Assembly (NCBI GenBank): GCA_002344355.1
Contig: DDTN01000019.1
Span: 1 to 59,732 of the forward strand
DNA: 59,732 nt
Origin: Proteobacteria bacterium UBA2363
Lineage (GTDB): Bacteria; Pseudomonadota; Gammaproteobacteria; Xanthomonadales; UBA2363
Direction: 5' to 3'
In this document: in pieces, positions 16,568 through 25,595 of the stretch
Layout of the letters: each line of letters starts with the position of its first letter
Numbering within the stretch: position 1 is the first letter of the stretch
Notes under the pieces: generated by a model
What the model was told of the DNA's origin: nothing
Databases searched by the model: none
The model's input: the letters and a program-made list of their open reading frames with translations, nothing else
Made by a program: the position numbers and the translations under genes

Positions 16568-19143
16568 GCGCGCACCCCGGCCAGCGCCTGCTGCAGCTCC
16601 ACCGCCGAGGCCTGGCGTTGCCCGGGGTCCAGCGCGAGGCAGCGCTGGATGATCGCCTCGAGCCCGGGCGGCAACGCCACGCCCAGGGCCGAAGGCAGCA
16701 CCGGCTGCTCGCGCATCTTGGCGACGTACAGATCCATGGTGTTGGCGCCCTCGTGCGGCAACCGGCCGCCGAACATCTCGCACATGACCACGCCCAGCGC
16801 GTACAGGTCGGCCCCCGGGCCGACGTCCTCGCCCGCCATCTGCTCGGGTGCGGCGTAGCGCGGCGTGCCGACGAAGCTGCCGATCTCGGTATGCCCCCCG
16901 CCCTGCCGCTGCAGCGGCCTGGCGATGCCGAAGTCCATCAGCCTGGCGTTGCCGCTGGTCTCCAGGATGACGTTCTCCGGCTTGATGTCGCGGTGCAGGA
17001 CGCCGACCGCGTGGGCGGCAGCCAGGCCTGCGGCGAGCTGACGGGCGATGCGCAGCCCGGCCGATGGCGGCACCCGGCCGCTGGCCTCGAGCAGGTAGCG
17101 CAGGGTCATGCCGCGCACGAACTCCATGGAGATGCAGGGCTGGCCGTCGATCTCGACGTAGTCGAAGGTGCGCAGGACGTTGCCGTGGGTGATGCGCCGG
17201 GCCAGCCGGATCTCGTCCTTCAGGCGCTCGCGTTGCGTGGCATCCGGCGCGACGTCGGCCCGCAGCAGCTTGAGCGCGATGATCTCGTCCAGCTCCAGGT
17301 CGCGCACCTTGTAGACCGCGCCCATGCCGCCGCTGCCCAGCAGGGACAGCACCTGGTAACGGTTGCCGAGCACGCTGCCCGGGGCAACGGCGCCAGCGCC
17401 GGCGAGCGCCACGGGCGCCGCGCCCCGCGCGTCGAAGGGCACCGGGGCCGGCAGGGTCCGCGGCGCGAGGGTCAGGTACGGGGTGCCGCCACTGCCCCGA
17501 GCCACCGCCACGGCCGATGTACCCAGTTCGGCCCGACAGCGCGCTGCGGCCGCCGGCGTGAGCAGCACCGCGCCCTCGCCGGCCTGGCACAGCAGGCGAC
17601 TGGCCAGGCCCGCGGCGGCGCCGCCGAGTACCGGGACCGCGGCGCCGGCACCGTCGCTCAGTCCTCCCTGAAGCACGCCACCGACATGCAGCACCGCCGC
17701 GGGCCGGGCCACGGCCTGGCTGTCGCGGGCGGCTGCCAGCGCCCGCAACGCCTGCCCCAGGGCGTCGTCCCCGGTGCAGGCCAGCAGCAACTGCACGCCG
17801 TCGACGGCGATGGCGGCATCGGGCACGGCCGATCGAACCGCCCGCAGCAGCGCCTGGCTGGCTGCCAGCGCCTGGGCGGCCGGCTCCGCATCCGGCCGGA
17901 CCGGCAGCCGCAGCGCGAGCAGCACGGCGTCCACGGCGCGGGCGTCGGCACGGGTCGACGCCTCCGGGGGCGCCGGCTCGCCCGACTCCGGCAGGGCCTG
18001 CGCCAGGTCGCCGAGATAGCGCTCGATGTCGCTGCGCTCGCGCAGGCTGGCCAGCAGGCCGTCGATGGCCCGCGACAGTCGACCCAGCTCGTCGCGCCCG
18101 CGCAGCGCGACGTCGGCACGGTAGTTGCCCGCCACCGCCGATTCGGTGGCCTCGGCGAGCCGCCGCAGCGGGCGCAGCACGCCCTTGGACAGCAGCAGGG
18201 AAAGCAGCAGCGCCAGCGCCAGCGACGCCAGGCCGGCCAGCAGGACGGAGTCGAGCAGGCGCCGGAAGCCGGCGGTCGCCGCCCGGGCCGACGCCAGGGT
18301 CAGCACCTGTCCCAGCGCCGGCGCAGTGTCGTCGGCGGTCGCCATGAGCTGGCCGACCCAGGCCTGGTCGCCGAGTTGCAGCTCCAGGCGACCGGGACCA
18401 CCGGCGGCCAGCGTCGACGGCGTCGCCGCCGCCAGCGCCTCCGGCAGGCGGGCGGCGATCGCGGGCGCCACCGAAGCGGCGACCACGCGCCCGGGGGGGA
18501 GGTCCAGGAGGAAGGCGATCTCGGCGCCGCTGACCGCGGCGATACGCGCCGCATAGGCGTCGTCGACGCGCAGCGCCAGCAGCAGGAAGCCGACCAGGTC
18601 CTGGTCCTGCTGCAGGGGCACGATCGCCGCCTGGTAGAGCACGTCGTCGAGGCGCCAATAGCCGCTGAACGGGGTCAACGCGTCGAAGGCCGCGCCGATC
18701 AGCGGATCCTCGCGCAGGTCGTCGGCGAAGAACTCGGCGCTGTCGGTGCGGGCCAGGGCCACCGCCTGGTCGTCGAGCACGATCGCGAGGTCGAAAGCGT
18801 AGACCTCGCGACGCTCCAGCAGCAGGTCGCGCACGGAAAGCCCCCCGGCAGCCGCCTGGCCGTCCAGGCCGAAGGCGACCGCGCCGGCGTCGACGATGTA
18901 GCTGACGAAGCTGGCGTCGGCGGCGAGCTGCTGGACCATGAACTGCAACTGCTCCAGCCGGCGCTGCTCGAACTCGCGCTGCACGGCGACGCTGGTGGCC
19001 AGCGCCTGGGACAGCTCCTGGCCGGCGATGCGTCGGCCCTGGCTCCAGGCCACCGCCAGCGCGGTGGCCGCGACCAGGATCACCAGCAGGGCGCTGAGCG
19101 CGAATATGCGCAGCCACAGCGGCGGCGTCGGCAGGCGGGCCAT
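16564..19143 (-). CDS. Transmembrane sensor Ser/Thr protein kinase with HAMP and cyclase-like domain
   Basis: An 859-aa multidomain kinase. TM1 is at about 12-33, a periplasmic sensor region spans 34-296 (dCache-like in size), TM2 298-319, HAMP about 319-370, an Ala-rich region resembling a degenerate nucleotide-cyclase domain 400-555, and a Hanks-type kinase 595-855. Kinase residues are all present: GSGGMG loop (603-608), Lys625, HRDIKPEN (Asp719) and DFG (737-739), so it should be active. The usual bacterial order is kinase first with an extracellular sensor at the C-terminus; here a histidine-kinase-like sensor is N-terminal. Its ATG overlaps the cupredoxin stop (TGATG), and the porin ATG overlaps its own stop. 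Confidence 0.9.
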   Translation of the reverse strand: MARLPTPPLWLRIFALSALLVILVAATALAVAWSQGRRIAGQELSQALATSVAVQREFEQRRLEQLQFMVQQLAADASFVSYIVDAGAVAFGLDGQAAAGGLSVRDLLLERREVYAFDLAIVLDDQAVALARTDSAEFFADDLREDPLIGAAFDALTPFSGYWRLDDVLYQAAIVPLQQDQDLVGFLLLALRVDDAYAARIAAVSGAEIAFLLDLPPGRVVAASVAPAIAARLPEALAAATPSTLAAGGPGRLELQLGDQAWVGQLMATADDTAPALGQVLTLASARAATAGFRRLLDSVLLAGLASLALALLLSLLLSKGVLRPLRRLAEATESAVAGNYRADVALRGRDELGRLSRAIDGLLASLRERSDIERYLGDLAQALPESGEPAPPEASTRADARAVDAVLLALRLPVRPDAEPAAQALAASQALLRAVRSAVPDAAIAVDGVQLLLACTGDDALGQALRALAAARDSQAVARPAAVLHVGGVLQGGLSDGAGAAVPVLGGAAAGLASRLLCQAGEGAVLLTPAAAARCRAELGTSAVAVARGSGGTPYLTLAPRTLPAPVPFDARGAAPVALAGAGAVAPGSVLGNRYQVLSLLGSGGMGAVYKVRDLELDEIIALKLLRADVAPDATQRERLKDEIRLARRITHGNVLRTFDYVEIDGQPCISMEFVRGMTLRYLLEASGRVPPSAGLRIARQLAAGLAAAHAVGVLHRDIKPENVILETSGNARLMDFGIARPLQRQGGGHTEIGSFVGTPRYAAPEQMAGEDVGPGADLYALGVVMCEMFGGRLPHEGANTMDLYVAKMREQPVLPSALGVALPPGLEAIIQRCLALDPGQRQASAVELQQALAGVRA

Positions 19144-19817
19144 CAGTAGCCGCTCCGCGGCGCGGCCTCGTAGGGCCGCCCGAACTTGTTCATGTGCGGC
19201 GGCACCCGCCGCTGCGACAGCTCCATGCGCACGGCGATCGCCGCCGGCGCCTGGCCCGGGTCGACCTGCTGCCGCCAGGGTCGCGCCCGGTCGTGCCAGA
19301 CCACCAGTTCACCGGGGCCCGCCGGCAGGCCGTCCAGGCGGAATCCGCCGAGGGCGTCGGGGCGGGTGAAGTGCGGCGTGTCCAGCACCAGCAGGTGGCC
19401 CACCATCGCGTGGTGGACGTTGCAGTAGATGCGCACGTAGCCGGCCCGGTCGAAGACCACCTCGCCGTGTTCGCCGACGCCGAGCAGGCCGACGTCGAAG
19501 GCGTTGCCGGCCGAGGACGAGAAGACGTTGTGGAGGATCGGGTCCTCGTTGGGGAAGCGAACCCGGCTGCCGACGGTGACGGCCAGGGTGCGCGGCTGGA
19601 AGCGCTTGCGCCGCGTGGTCATCACGGTGACCTCGGCGAGCGGCTCCACGGCCACCGGGCTGCGCGGCCGGAAGTAGACCACGGCCTCGCGCGCCTCCTC
19701 GGCGCGCAGCGCGCGCTGCTCGGCGAACAGCTCGATGCGCCCGGACACGCTGCCGGCGGCGAGCGGCATCGACGACGCCGCCAGCAGCAGGAGCAGCCCG
19801 CCTCGAATTGCCCCCAT
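19143..19817 (-). CDS. Secreted cupredoxin-like (methylamine-utilisation type) protein
   Basis: A 224-aa protein with a signal peptide (GGLLLLLAASSMPLAAG). The copper site of a type 1 cupredoxin is visible: an N-terminal His in PILHNVFS and the closing CNVHHAMVG (Cys, His, Met), preceded by RFPNEDP. After it comes a domain with RLDGLPAGPGELVVWHD. It matches the methylamine-utilisation/plastocyanin-like family, but no amine dehydrogenase gene is present. It is probably a periplasmic electron carrier or copper sensor. The Shine-Dalgarno GGGAGGGG precedes the ATG. It is the first gene of the operon with the sensor kinase and the barrel protein. Confidence 0.8.
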   Translation of the reverse strand: MGAIRGGLLLLLAASSMPLAAGSVSGRIELFAEQRALRAEEAREAVVYFRPRSPVAVEPLAEVTVMTTRRKRFQPRTLAVTVGSRVRFPNEDPILHNVFSSSAGNAFDVGLLGVGEHGEVVFDRAGYVRIYCNVHHAMVGHLLVLDTPHFTRPDALGGFRLDGLPAGPGELVVWHDRARPWRQQVDPGQAPAAIAVRMELSQRRVPPHMNKFGRPYEAAPRSGY

Positions 19818-20126
19818 CGCGCCCCTCCCAGGCAGCCGCGCCGATCATAGCGCAACGCCCCGCGGCCCCGTGGGCAGCTTCAGGGGATGGCGGGGGGCGT
19901 TCGGCACGGCGCCACCGGCGCCGGTCAAGGGCGGTCGGACTCGGGCGCCGGGACGCGAGTGACTGCCGGCACGCCATCGACCCCCGATCCGACGCCAGCG
20001 TACAAACCGCGCCTGCGTCGCTCCGGGGCCGCCCACGCCCCCGCGGACCGCGCCGTTCCTGCGGTCATTCCAGCCAGCCTGCCGCCGTTTCCGTACACTG
20101 GCGTCCTGTCCATCCAGCGAGCACCC
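19818..20126. other. Divergent intergenic region
   Basis: A 309-bp gap between the leftward cupredoxin operon and the rightward Lys-rich micro-protein. It should contain both promoters; TACACT at 20095-20100 could be a -10 for the rightward gene, but no good -35 is seen. No gene is supported here. Confidence 0.35.
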
Positions 20127-20270
20127 ATGGCCAAGCCAAATTATTCCTTCGAGAAGCGCCAGCGCGAGCTGGCCAAGCAGAAGAAGAAGGACGAGAAGGA
20201 GGCGAAGAAACGCGCCGAGCGCGAGGCGGCCAAGCCGGCCGCGCCGGCACCGACCGACGCCGCGGAATGA
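20127..20270 (+). CDS. Lys-rich 47-aa conserved micro-protein
   Basis: Encodes MAKPNYSFEKRQRELAKQKK followed by more Lys/Glu-rich helix and an Ala/Pro tail. The first 30 residues match a very short conserved protein I recall from many gammaproteobacteria, usually annotated hypothetical. The high charge suggests a soluble coiled or nucleic-acid-binding helix, though no function is known. The stop codon overlaps the ATG of yaiI (ATGA at 20267-20270), so both are co-translated. Confidence 0.75.
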   Translation: MAKPNYSFEKRQRELAKQKKKDEKEAKKRAEREAAKPAAPAPTDAAE

Positions 20271-20746
20271 GCGACGCGGGCACGGCCGATCCGCGGATCT
20301 GGGTCGACGCCGATGCCTGCCCGGGACCGGTCAGGGAGATCCTGTTCCGCGCCGCCGAACGGACCGGCGTCCAGGTCACCCTGGTCGCCAACCAGTGGCT
20401 GCGCACGCCGCCGTCCCGGCACATCCGCGCCCTGCAGGTGCAGGGCGGCTACGACGTCGCCGACGACGCCATCGCCGAGCGCGCCCAGGCCGGCGACCTG
20501 GTGGTGACCCAGGACATCCCGCTCGCCGCCCGGGTGCTGGCAAAGGGCGCCGTGGCGCTGAACCCGCGCGGCGAGCGCTACACGCCCGAGAACATCGCCG
20601 AGCGGCTGTCGATGCGCAACTTCATGGACGAGCTGCGCGGCGCCGGCGTCCAGACCGGCGGGCCGGCGGCCTTCCACGCGCGCGACCGCCAGGCCTTCGC
20701 CGGCGAGCTCGACCGCTGGCTGGCGGCGCGCGAGCGCGGCCGCTGA
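20267..20746 (+). CDS. yaiI: YaiI/YqxD family protein (UPF0178)
   Basis: A 159-aa protein of the UPF0178 family, which has a PIN-like/NYN-related fold. Conserved blocks are the N-terminal IWVDADACPGPVREIL, VTLVANQWLR, DVADDAIAERAQAGDLVVTQDIPLA and the C-terminal NFMDELR. Conserved aspartates (VDADACP, VADDAI, TQDIPLA) could form a metal-dependent nuclease site; no activity is established for the family. The length is normal. Its start codon overlaps the Lys-rich micro-protein's stop. Confidence 0.9.
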   Translation: MSDAGTADPRIWVDADACPGPVREILFRAAERTGVQVTLVANQWLRTPPSRHIRALQVQGGYDVADDAIAERAQAGDLVVTQDIPLAARVLAKGAVALNPRGERYTPENIAERLSMRNFMDELRGAGVQTGGPAAFHARDRQAFAGELDRWLAARERGR

Positions 20747-20811
20747 CCTCGCCCGTTGCGCGCCGGTCCAACCGGTGTGAACCTGCCCTGCCACGACCAG
20801 GAGGGTGCTCC

Positions 20812-21168
20812 ATGAGCTACATCGACGGCTTCGTCATCGCGGTGCCCACCGCCAACCGGCAGGCGTTCATCGACCATGCCCGCCGCTTCGACCCGGTGTT
20901 CGTCGAGTACGGCGCGACCCGGGTGGTCTAGTGCTGGGGCGACGACGTGCCGGCCGGCAAGCAGACCGACTTCCAGCGCGCCGTGCAGGCGCGCGAGGAC
21001 GAGACCGTCGTGTTCTCGTGGATCGAGTGGCCGGACAAGGCCACCCGCGACGCCGGCATGGCGAAGATGATGGACGACCCGCGCATGGACCCGAAGCTCA
21101 ACCCGATGCCGTTCGACGGAATGCGGATGATCTTCGGCGGTTTCCAGCCGGTGCTCGACCTGGGCTGA
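20812..21168 (+). pseudogene. DUF1428 gene interrupted by one amber codon
   Basis: The frame gives a full-length DUF1428 protein of 118 codons (MSYIDGFVIAVPTANRQAF, then CWGDDVPAGKQTDFQRAV, FSWIEWP, MPFDGMRMIFGGFQPVLD) except for a TAG at codon 40 (20929-20931). Family members normally have Glu here (RVVECWGDD), so one G-to-T change of GAG explains it. The rest of the frame is intact and the Shine-Dalgarno (GGAGGG) is good, suggesting a very recent mutation, a base-calling error, or amber suppression. DUF1428 proteins are small ferredoxin-fold (dimeric alpha-beta barrel) proteins of unknown function. Confidence 0.85.
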
Positions 21169-21200
21169 CCGGCGCGCTGGCGTTCCGAACTGCCACGCGA

Positions 21201-21229
21201 CAGGGGGCGGGCCAGCCGCCCGCCCCCTG
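21201..21229. terminator. Bidirectional hairpin between convergent genes
   Basis: A perfect 12-bp stem (CAGGGGGCGGGC and GCCCGCCCCCTG) with a 5-nt loop, placed between the DUF1428 gene and the convergent PfpI gene. There is no U-tract, but the position suits a shared terminator. Confidence 0.6.
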
Positions 21230-21269
21230 CCGTCGGGATGCGGCCAGGGCGCGGGCCCCGGTCGCGGCC

Positions 21270-21800
21270 TCAGCCGCCCAGGGCGTCCAGCACCGCCTGG
21301 CCGAACGCCGGCAGGTCGTCGGGCTTGCGGCTGGTGATGACATGGCCGTCGACCACCACCTCGGCGTCCTTCCAGCGCGCGCCGGCATTCTCCACGTCGG
21401 TGCGGATCGAGCGGTAGGACGTCATCTGCCGACCCTTGGCGGCGCCGGCCTCGACCAGCAGCCAGGGACCGTGGCAGATCGCCGCCAGCGGCTTGCGCGC
21501 CCGGTCGAAGGCGCGGATGAACTCGACCGCGGCCGGCTCGGCGCGCAGAAGGTCGGGGTTGATCACGCCGCCGGGCAGCACCAGCGCCGCGTAGTCGTCC
21601 GGTGAGGCGTCGGCGAGCGCGACGTCGACCTCGACCGCGTCGCCCCAGTCCTTGCCCTTCCAGCCGCGGATCCGGCCCGATTCGGGCGAGACCACGTCGA
21701 CCGGGTATCCGGCCTTGCGCAGGGTGTCGCGGGGATCGAGCAGTTCGGACTGCTCGAAGCCATGGGTGGCCAGGATGGCAATGCGCTGCTTCGAGGTCAT
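21270..21800 (-). CDS. DJ-1/PfpI family protein
   Basis: A 176-aa protein of the type 1 glutamine amidotransferase-like PfpI/YhbO group. The nucleophile elbow is AICHGPWLL with the catalytic cysteine, and the conserved Glu lies in the N-terminal region around FEQSELLDP. Relatives act as deglycases or stress chaperones, or as proteases in archaea; which applies here cannot be told. The ATG at 21798-21800 has a GGAG site. It lies downstream of, and on the same strand as, the GlxA regulator, with a 136-bp gap. Confidence 0.9.
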   Translation of the reverse strand: MTSKQRIAILATHGFEQSELLDPRDTLRKAGYPVDVVSPESGRIRGWKGKDWGDAVEVDVALADASPDDYAALVLPGGVINPDLLRAEPAAVEFIRAFDRARKPLAAICHGPWLLVEAGAAKGRQMTSYRSIRTDVENAGARWKDAEVVVDGHVITSRKPDDLPAFGQAVLDALGG

Positions 21801-21936
21801 GGCGCGCTCCGTTCGGAGAAGGGCCTGCAACTGTGCCCGGCCCGGCCTGAACGGCATCGAAGGCAGGCCGTCTTCGGCACGGCTTCGCCCGCCCTGCCCC
21901 GCCCGCCCGTCGCCATCGGTGTCCGGCAGCCCGCGC

Positions 21937-23040
21937 TCACGACCGCAGGCGCCCCGCCGGCGCGGGCCACCGCGACCCTCCCGGCACTTTTCCCCCGACC
22001 CGCGGGCAGGCATTCATGCCGGCGGCGGCGACCGGCCGGAACATGCGACGGTAGTCGCTCGGGCCGACCCCGGTGCGGCGCCGGAACAGGCGCCGGAAGA
22101 ACGAGGCGTCCTCGTAGCCGACCTCGGCGCTGATCGCCTCGACCGCCAGCTCGCCCGCCTCCAGCAAGCGCTTCGCACGCTCGACGCGGAGGTCCTGCAG
22201 GCGCTCGATCAGCGACACGCCGGTCGCGGCCTTGAACCGGCGCTTCAAGGTCCGCTCCGGAATGCCCGATGCGTGCACCACCCGCTCGATCGCGCCGGGC
22301 TCGCGGCTGTGCGCCTCCAGCAGATCCTCGCAACGGCGCACCACGGCATCGCCATGCGGGCCGCGCCGGACCAGGGCGGCGTAGGGAAGCTGGCCCTCGG
22401 CATGCCACTTGAGCAGGTACACCTGGGCGATCCGCAGCGCCTCGGCCGGGCTGCCGTGTCGGGCGATGATGTGCAGGGCCAGGTCGTGCCACGAGCTGGT
22501 GCCGCCGGCGGTGACCACTCGCCCCGCCGGATCGGCGAACGCCAGGTTGGGTTCCGGGCGGAAGCGGACCTTGGGATAGTCGCGCCGGAACAGGCCCTCA
22601 TAGCCCCAGTGCGAGGTCGCCTCGCAGCCGTCGAGCAGGCCGGCCTCGGCCAGCAGGATGGAACCCGAGCAGGCCGAATACAGCACGGTGCCGGCGCGGT
22701 GGCGACGCCGCAGCCAGTCCATCAGGGCCGGATGGCGCCCGGCCAGGGAGGCCTCCGGCGCCAGCCAGATCTCCGGCACGATGACGATGCGGGCTTCCGG
22801 ATCCTCCCCCACGGCCAGCGCTGGTGCGACCGGAATCCCGTTTCCGCAGACGAAGGGCGAAGGCTCCGGGGACACGATCCGCACCCGGAACAGGGGCTGT
22901 CCGGGCACGGCGCCGGCCAGCGTCTCCCAGATCGTGCCGGCCGCCGACAGGACATCGACCATCCCGTACAGGGCCGAGCCGGCGGTCTCGGGAATGGCGA
23001 GGATCAGCACCTCGATGGGATCCCGCACAGCGTGGGCCAT
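21937..23040 (-). CDS. GlxA-family AraC-type transcriptional regulator
   Basis: A 367-aa regulator: an N-terminal DJ-1/PfpI-like domain (ETAGSALYGMVDVLSAAG, LYSACSGSILLAEAG with a nucleophile-like Cys) fused to a C-terminal AraC helix-turn-helix (IERVVHASGIPERTLKRRFK and AISAEVGYEDASFFRRLFRR). This is the GlxA/FtrA arrangement. The ATG at 23038-23040 has a GGAGAAC site. It is divergently transcribed from the OsmC gene at 23183, so it probably controls it from the 142-bp intergenic region. The last 20 residues (Pro/Gly-rich) are an extension beyond the HTH. Confidence 0.9.
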   Translation of the reverse strand: MAHAVRDPIEVLILAIPETAGSALYGMVDVLSAAGTIWETLAGAVPGQPLFRVRIVSPEPSPFVCGNGIPVAPALAVGEDPEARIVIVPEIWLAPEASLAGRHPALMDWLRRRHRAGTVLYSACSGSILLAEAGLLDGCEATSHWGYEGLFRRDYPKVRFRPEPNLAFADPAGRVVTAGGTSSWHDLALHIIARHGSPAEALRIAQVYLLKWHAEGQLPYAALVRRGPHGDAVVRRCEDLLEAHSREPGAIERVVHASGIPERTLKRRFKAATGVSLIERLQDLRVERAKRLLEAGELAVEAISAEVGYEDASFFRRLFRRRTGVGPSDYRRMFRPVAAAGMNACPRVGGKVPGGSRWPAPAGRLRS

Positions 23041-23182
23041 GGCGTTCTCCGGAAGTGGCACGAACGGACCGTTCACGGCCCGTTTCCCGCTTATGGCTGC
23101 GGCCTGCGCGCTCCAGGATGGCCGCACGCCGGGCCTCGCCCACCTGCGGGGCCGGCGTCCCAGCCATCATCGAAGGAGCACC

Positions 23183-23755
23183 ATGAACATGCAATCCACC
23201 CTCGCCACGCCCGACACCGTCCGCAACGGCGTCAACGTCACCGCCCTGTACGCGACCATCGATGCCGTCAAGGCCGACCCCGCCCTCGCGGATTTCCGTT
23301 TCCGCGCGGAGAACCGCTGGCTCGACGGCGGCCACAACCGCTCGACCATCCAGGGCTTCGTCGCCTGCGGCGAGGAGGACAACACCCGCACTGCGCCGTT
23401 CGTGCTCGACGCCGACGAACCGCCGGTGCTGCTCGGCGAGGACCGCGGCGCCAATCCGGTCGAGTACGTGCTGCACGCCCTGGCCGCCTGCCTCACCACC
23501 ACGGTGGCCTACCACGCGGCGGCGCGCGGCATCGGCATCGAGTCGATCCGGTCCTCGCTGGAAGGCGACCTCGACCTGCGCGGCTTCCTGGGCATCTCCG
23601 GCGAGGTCCGCAAGGGCTACAGCGGCATCCGCGTGCGCATGCGCGTGGCCACCCGCGCGACGCCGGAACAGCTCCAGGAGCTGGCGACCTTCTCGCCGGT
23701 CTACGACATCGTCTCCAACTCGGTGCCGGTGCGCCTGGACTTCGAGGTCTGCTGA
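23183..23755 (+). CDS. OsmC family peroxidase-like protein
   Basis: A 190-aa OsmC/Ohr-superfamily protein. The redox cysteine lies in the helix ALAACLTTTVAYHA, and a second cysteine in FVACGEEDN could be the partner. The conserved start is VNVTALYATIDAVKADP, and the C-terminal strand VSNSVPVRLDFEVC ends the fold. Members reduce organic hydroperoxides; this subgroup (with an ALYATIDAV start) is common beside GlxA-like regulators in Xanthomonads, as here. AAGGAG lies upstream of the ATG. Confidence 0.88.
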   Translation: MNMQSTLATPDTVRNGVNVTALYATIDAVKADPALADFRFRAENRWLDGGHNRSTIQGFVACGEEDNTRTAPFVLDADEPPVLLGEDRGANPVEYVLHALAACLTTTVAYHAAARGIGIESIRSSLEGDLDLRGFLGISGEVRKGYSGIRVRMRVATRATPEQLQELATFSPVYDIVSNSVPVRLDFEVC

Positions 23756-23963
23756 GACCGCGGGGCACCCGTGCCGTCGACGCCCGCAGTCGGCGGCGCG
23801 GGACGGGGCGGAGCCGCCGCAGGCCGCCGGGCAGCCCGCCCTGGAGCGCTGTCCCGGGGCAGCCTGGCGACCGGGCGACGGCGGGCCCGCCCGGCGGTCC
23901 GCCGGTCCATGCGTCCGAGACGGTTCGCGGCGACGGCTGTCGCGAGCGGCACCGCGCAGGCGC

Positions 23964-25124
23964 CTAGTCGAAGCCGTTGGCGAAGACCGCGTCGACCGGC
24001 GGCGGGGCCAGCGGCTCGAGCTCGTGGGCGCCGATGTCCACGGCGGCACCTTGCACCCGGACGTTGCCGTCGACGTCCCAGCTGCCGACCCCGGGATGGT
24101 GCGCCGCCGTGTGTCCGAGGTCGCACAGGGCCGAGCCAAGCGACAGCCGCGGATTCCAGGCGTTCAGGAAGCCGGGGGCCACCTGCGTGTTGTGGAGCAG
24201 GAACGGGAGCGAACCCAGGTCGCCCACGACATGGACCAGCCGGTTGTTGCGGACGAAGGTGGTGCCATCGGCGAACAGGTCGGTGGCCACCGCGCCGGCC
24301 GGGTGCGCGTTCTCGGCGACCAGGTTGTTGCTGAAGTACTTCCAGGGCGACCCCCGCAGCCTGACCGTTGCGGCCTGGCTGGTGCCGGTCAGCACGTTGT
24401 TCCGGAAGGTGTTGTTGCAGACCGTCGCACCGGCCCGGTCGGAGCTGAGGACCAGGGCCGAGGCGGACGGGCCGGTGTTGCCCAGGAAGTAGGAGTTGCG
24501 CACGCTTTCGCCCGTGTGGCTGTCCAGCGTCAGGCCGCCGTATTCGCACAGCTCCATGCGCACGCGGTCGAATTCGAAGGCGAAGTTCGACTGCACGTCG
24601 GGATCGCTGTTGCCCCCTTCGAGGCCATAGGCGAAGCAGCCCGAGAACCTGAGCAGGGGGTTGGCATGGATCGACCAGCCCCGCGCGATCTGGATGCGGT
24701 CGACCCCGACGGTGCTGATCTGGCTGATCGGATTGGTCGCCGACAGTCCCATGAACAGGAACACGCCAACCGCATCCTGGCCGTCGAGCACCGTGCTGTT
24801 GACCGCGGTGACCTGTTCGGCCTGCTGGGTGCAACCGGCGTTCCAGGCACCGGAGATGCGGAAGCTGCGGTGCTCGGGCGGAGCGAAGTCGTAGGAGTGG
24901 CGACAGAACCTGGGGGCATGGGTATGCGAGCCGTCCTGGGTCAGGGCGTAGCAACCGCTGCGTATGCGCAGGTCGAAGGCCTGCCAGGTCGCGTTGCTGG
25001 CCGCCACCGCATTGCGCAGCTCCTGGACGGTGCCGACGCAGTGGACGACCGGCGCAGCGCGGACGGCGCCGGCGAGCCCGCAGCCCAGGACCGGCAGGGA
25101 CGCGAACCAGGACAGTCGGGGCAC
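23964..25124 (-). CDS. Secreted beta-helix-like protein with FxxGF tail
   Basis: A 386-aa exported protein. From a GTG at 25122-25124 it has a signal peptide (VPRLSWFASLPVLGCGLAG, then AVRA). The mature protein shows repeated Asn-rich beta strands (CNNTFRNNVLTG, FVRNNRLVHV, SNNLVAEN), indicating a right-handed parallel beta-helix related to pectate-lyase/polysaccharide lyase folds, but without an obvious catalytic site. Eight or more cysteines suggest disulfides. It ends in VDAVFANGFD. An ATG 4 bp upstream, behind a better AGGAGAAGG site, opens a different frame, so the start is doubtful and a frameshift in the signal region is possible. Confidence 0.68.
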   Translation of the reverse strand: MPRLSWFASLPVLGCGLAGAVRAAPVVHCVGTVQELRNAVAASNATWQAFDLRIRSGCYALTQDGSHTHAPRFCRHSYDFAPPEHRSFRISGAWNAGCTQQAEQVTAVNSTVLDGQDAVGVFLFMGLSATNPISQISTVGVDRIQIARGWSIHANPLLRFSGCFAYGLEGGNSDPDVQSNFAFEFDRVRMELCEYGGLTLDSHTGESVRNSYFLGNTGPSASALVLSSDRAGATVCNNTFRNNVLTGTSQAATVRLRGSPWKYFSNNLVAENAHPAGAVATDLFADGTTFVRNNRLVHVVGDLGSLPFLLHNTQVAPGFLNAWNPRLSLGSALCDLGHTAAHHPGVGSWDVDGNVRVQGAAVDIGAHELEPLAPPPVDAVFANGFD

Positions 25125-25595
25125 GCATGGTCGCGGCCTTCTCCTCGCGGCGGGGTGGCCTGGGACGGAGAAGCGGCGACAAGGAGACGGGCGGTCATGG
25201 CGAGTGCTCCGGTCCGGTTCGGACCCCCATGGCCCGACGCCTGTGCCGGCACTGTCGGCGCGCCTGCCCACCGGCCGCCTGACAAGCGCGTTTCCGCTGA
25301 TTTCGGACGACCTTTTTTATTTCTTGTCAATGAGTTGCGGAACGTTGCGGGCGGTTTCGGACGGTCCTTCCACCGCCCGGACCGGCGTTCGCAGGCGCCA
25401 TCCGCCCCCCCATCGGGCACCGATCCGCCCTCGTGAACGACCGGCTGGCGGCGACCGACGTGAGGACCTGCCCGACCCATGAAGGCATTGGACGTCGGAT
25501 GCCCGCCAGGGGTCGAAGAGCGGCCCGCCGCCGCGGTGAGGGTTTCCGGACCCGTCTCGCGTTTCCAGGAGTGCCACTGTCCGGAAACCGCCGCC
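25125..25595. other. Divergent intergenic region with AT-rich promoter patch
   Basis: A 471-bp gap between two divergent exported-protein genes. It holds the only AT-rich patch in this stretch (25310-25335). TTGACA on the minus strand (25325-25330) could be a -35 for the leftward gene, though no good -10 was found 17 bp on. No coding sequence is supported here. Confidence 0.4.

Noticed and set aside
16540..19149. 869-codon plus-strand ORF
   Set aside because: Antisense to the sensor kinase; no domain pattern and no start signal.
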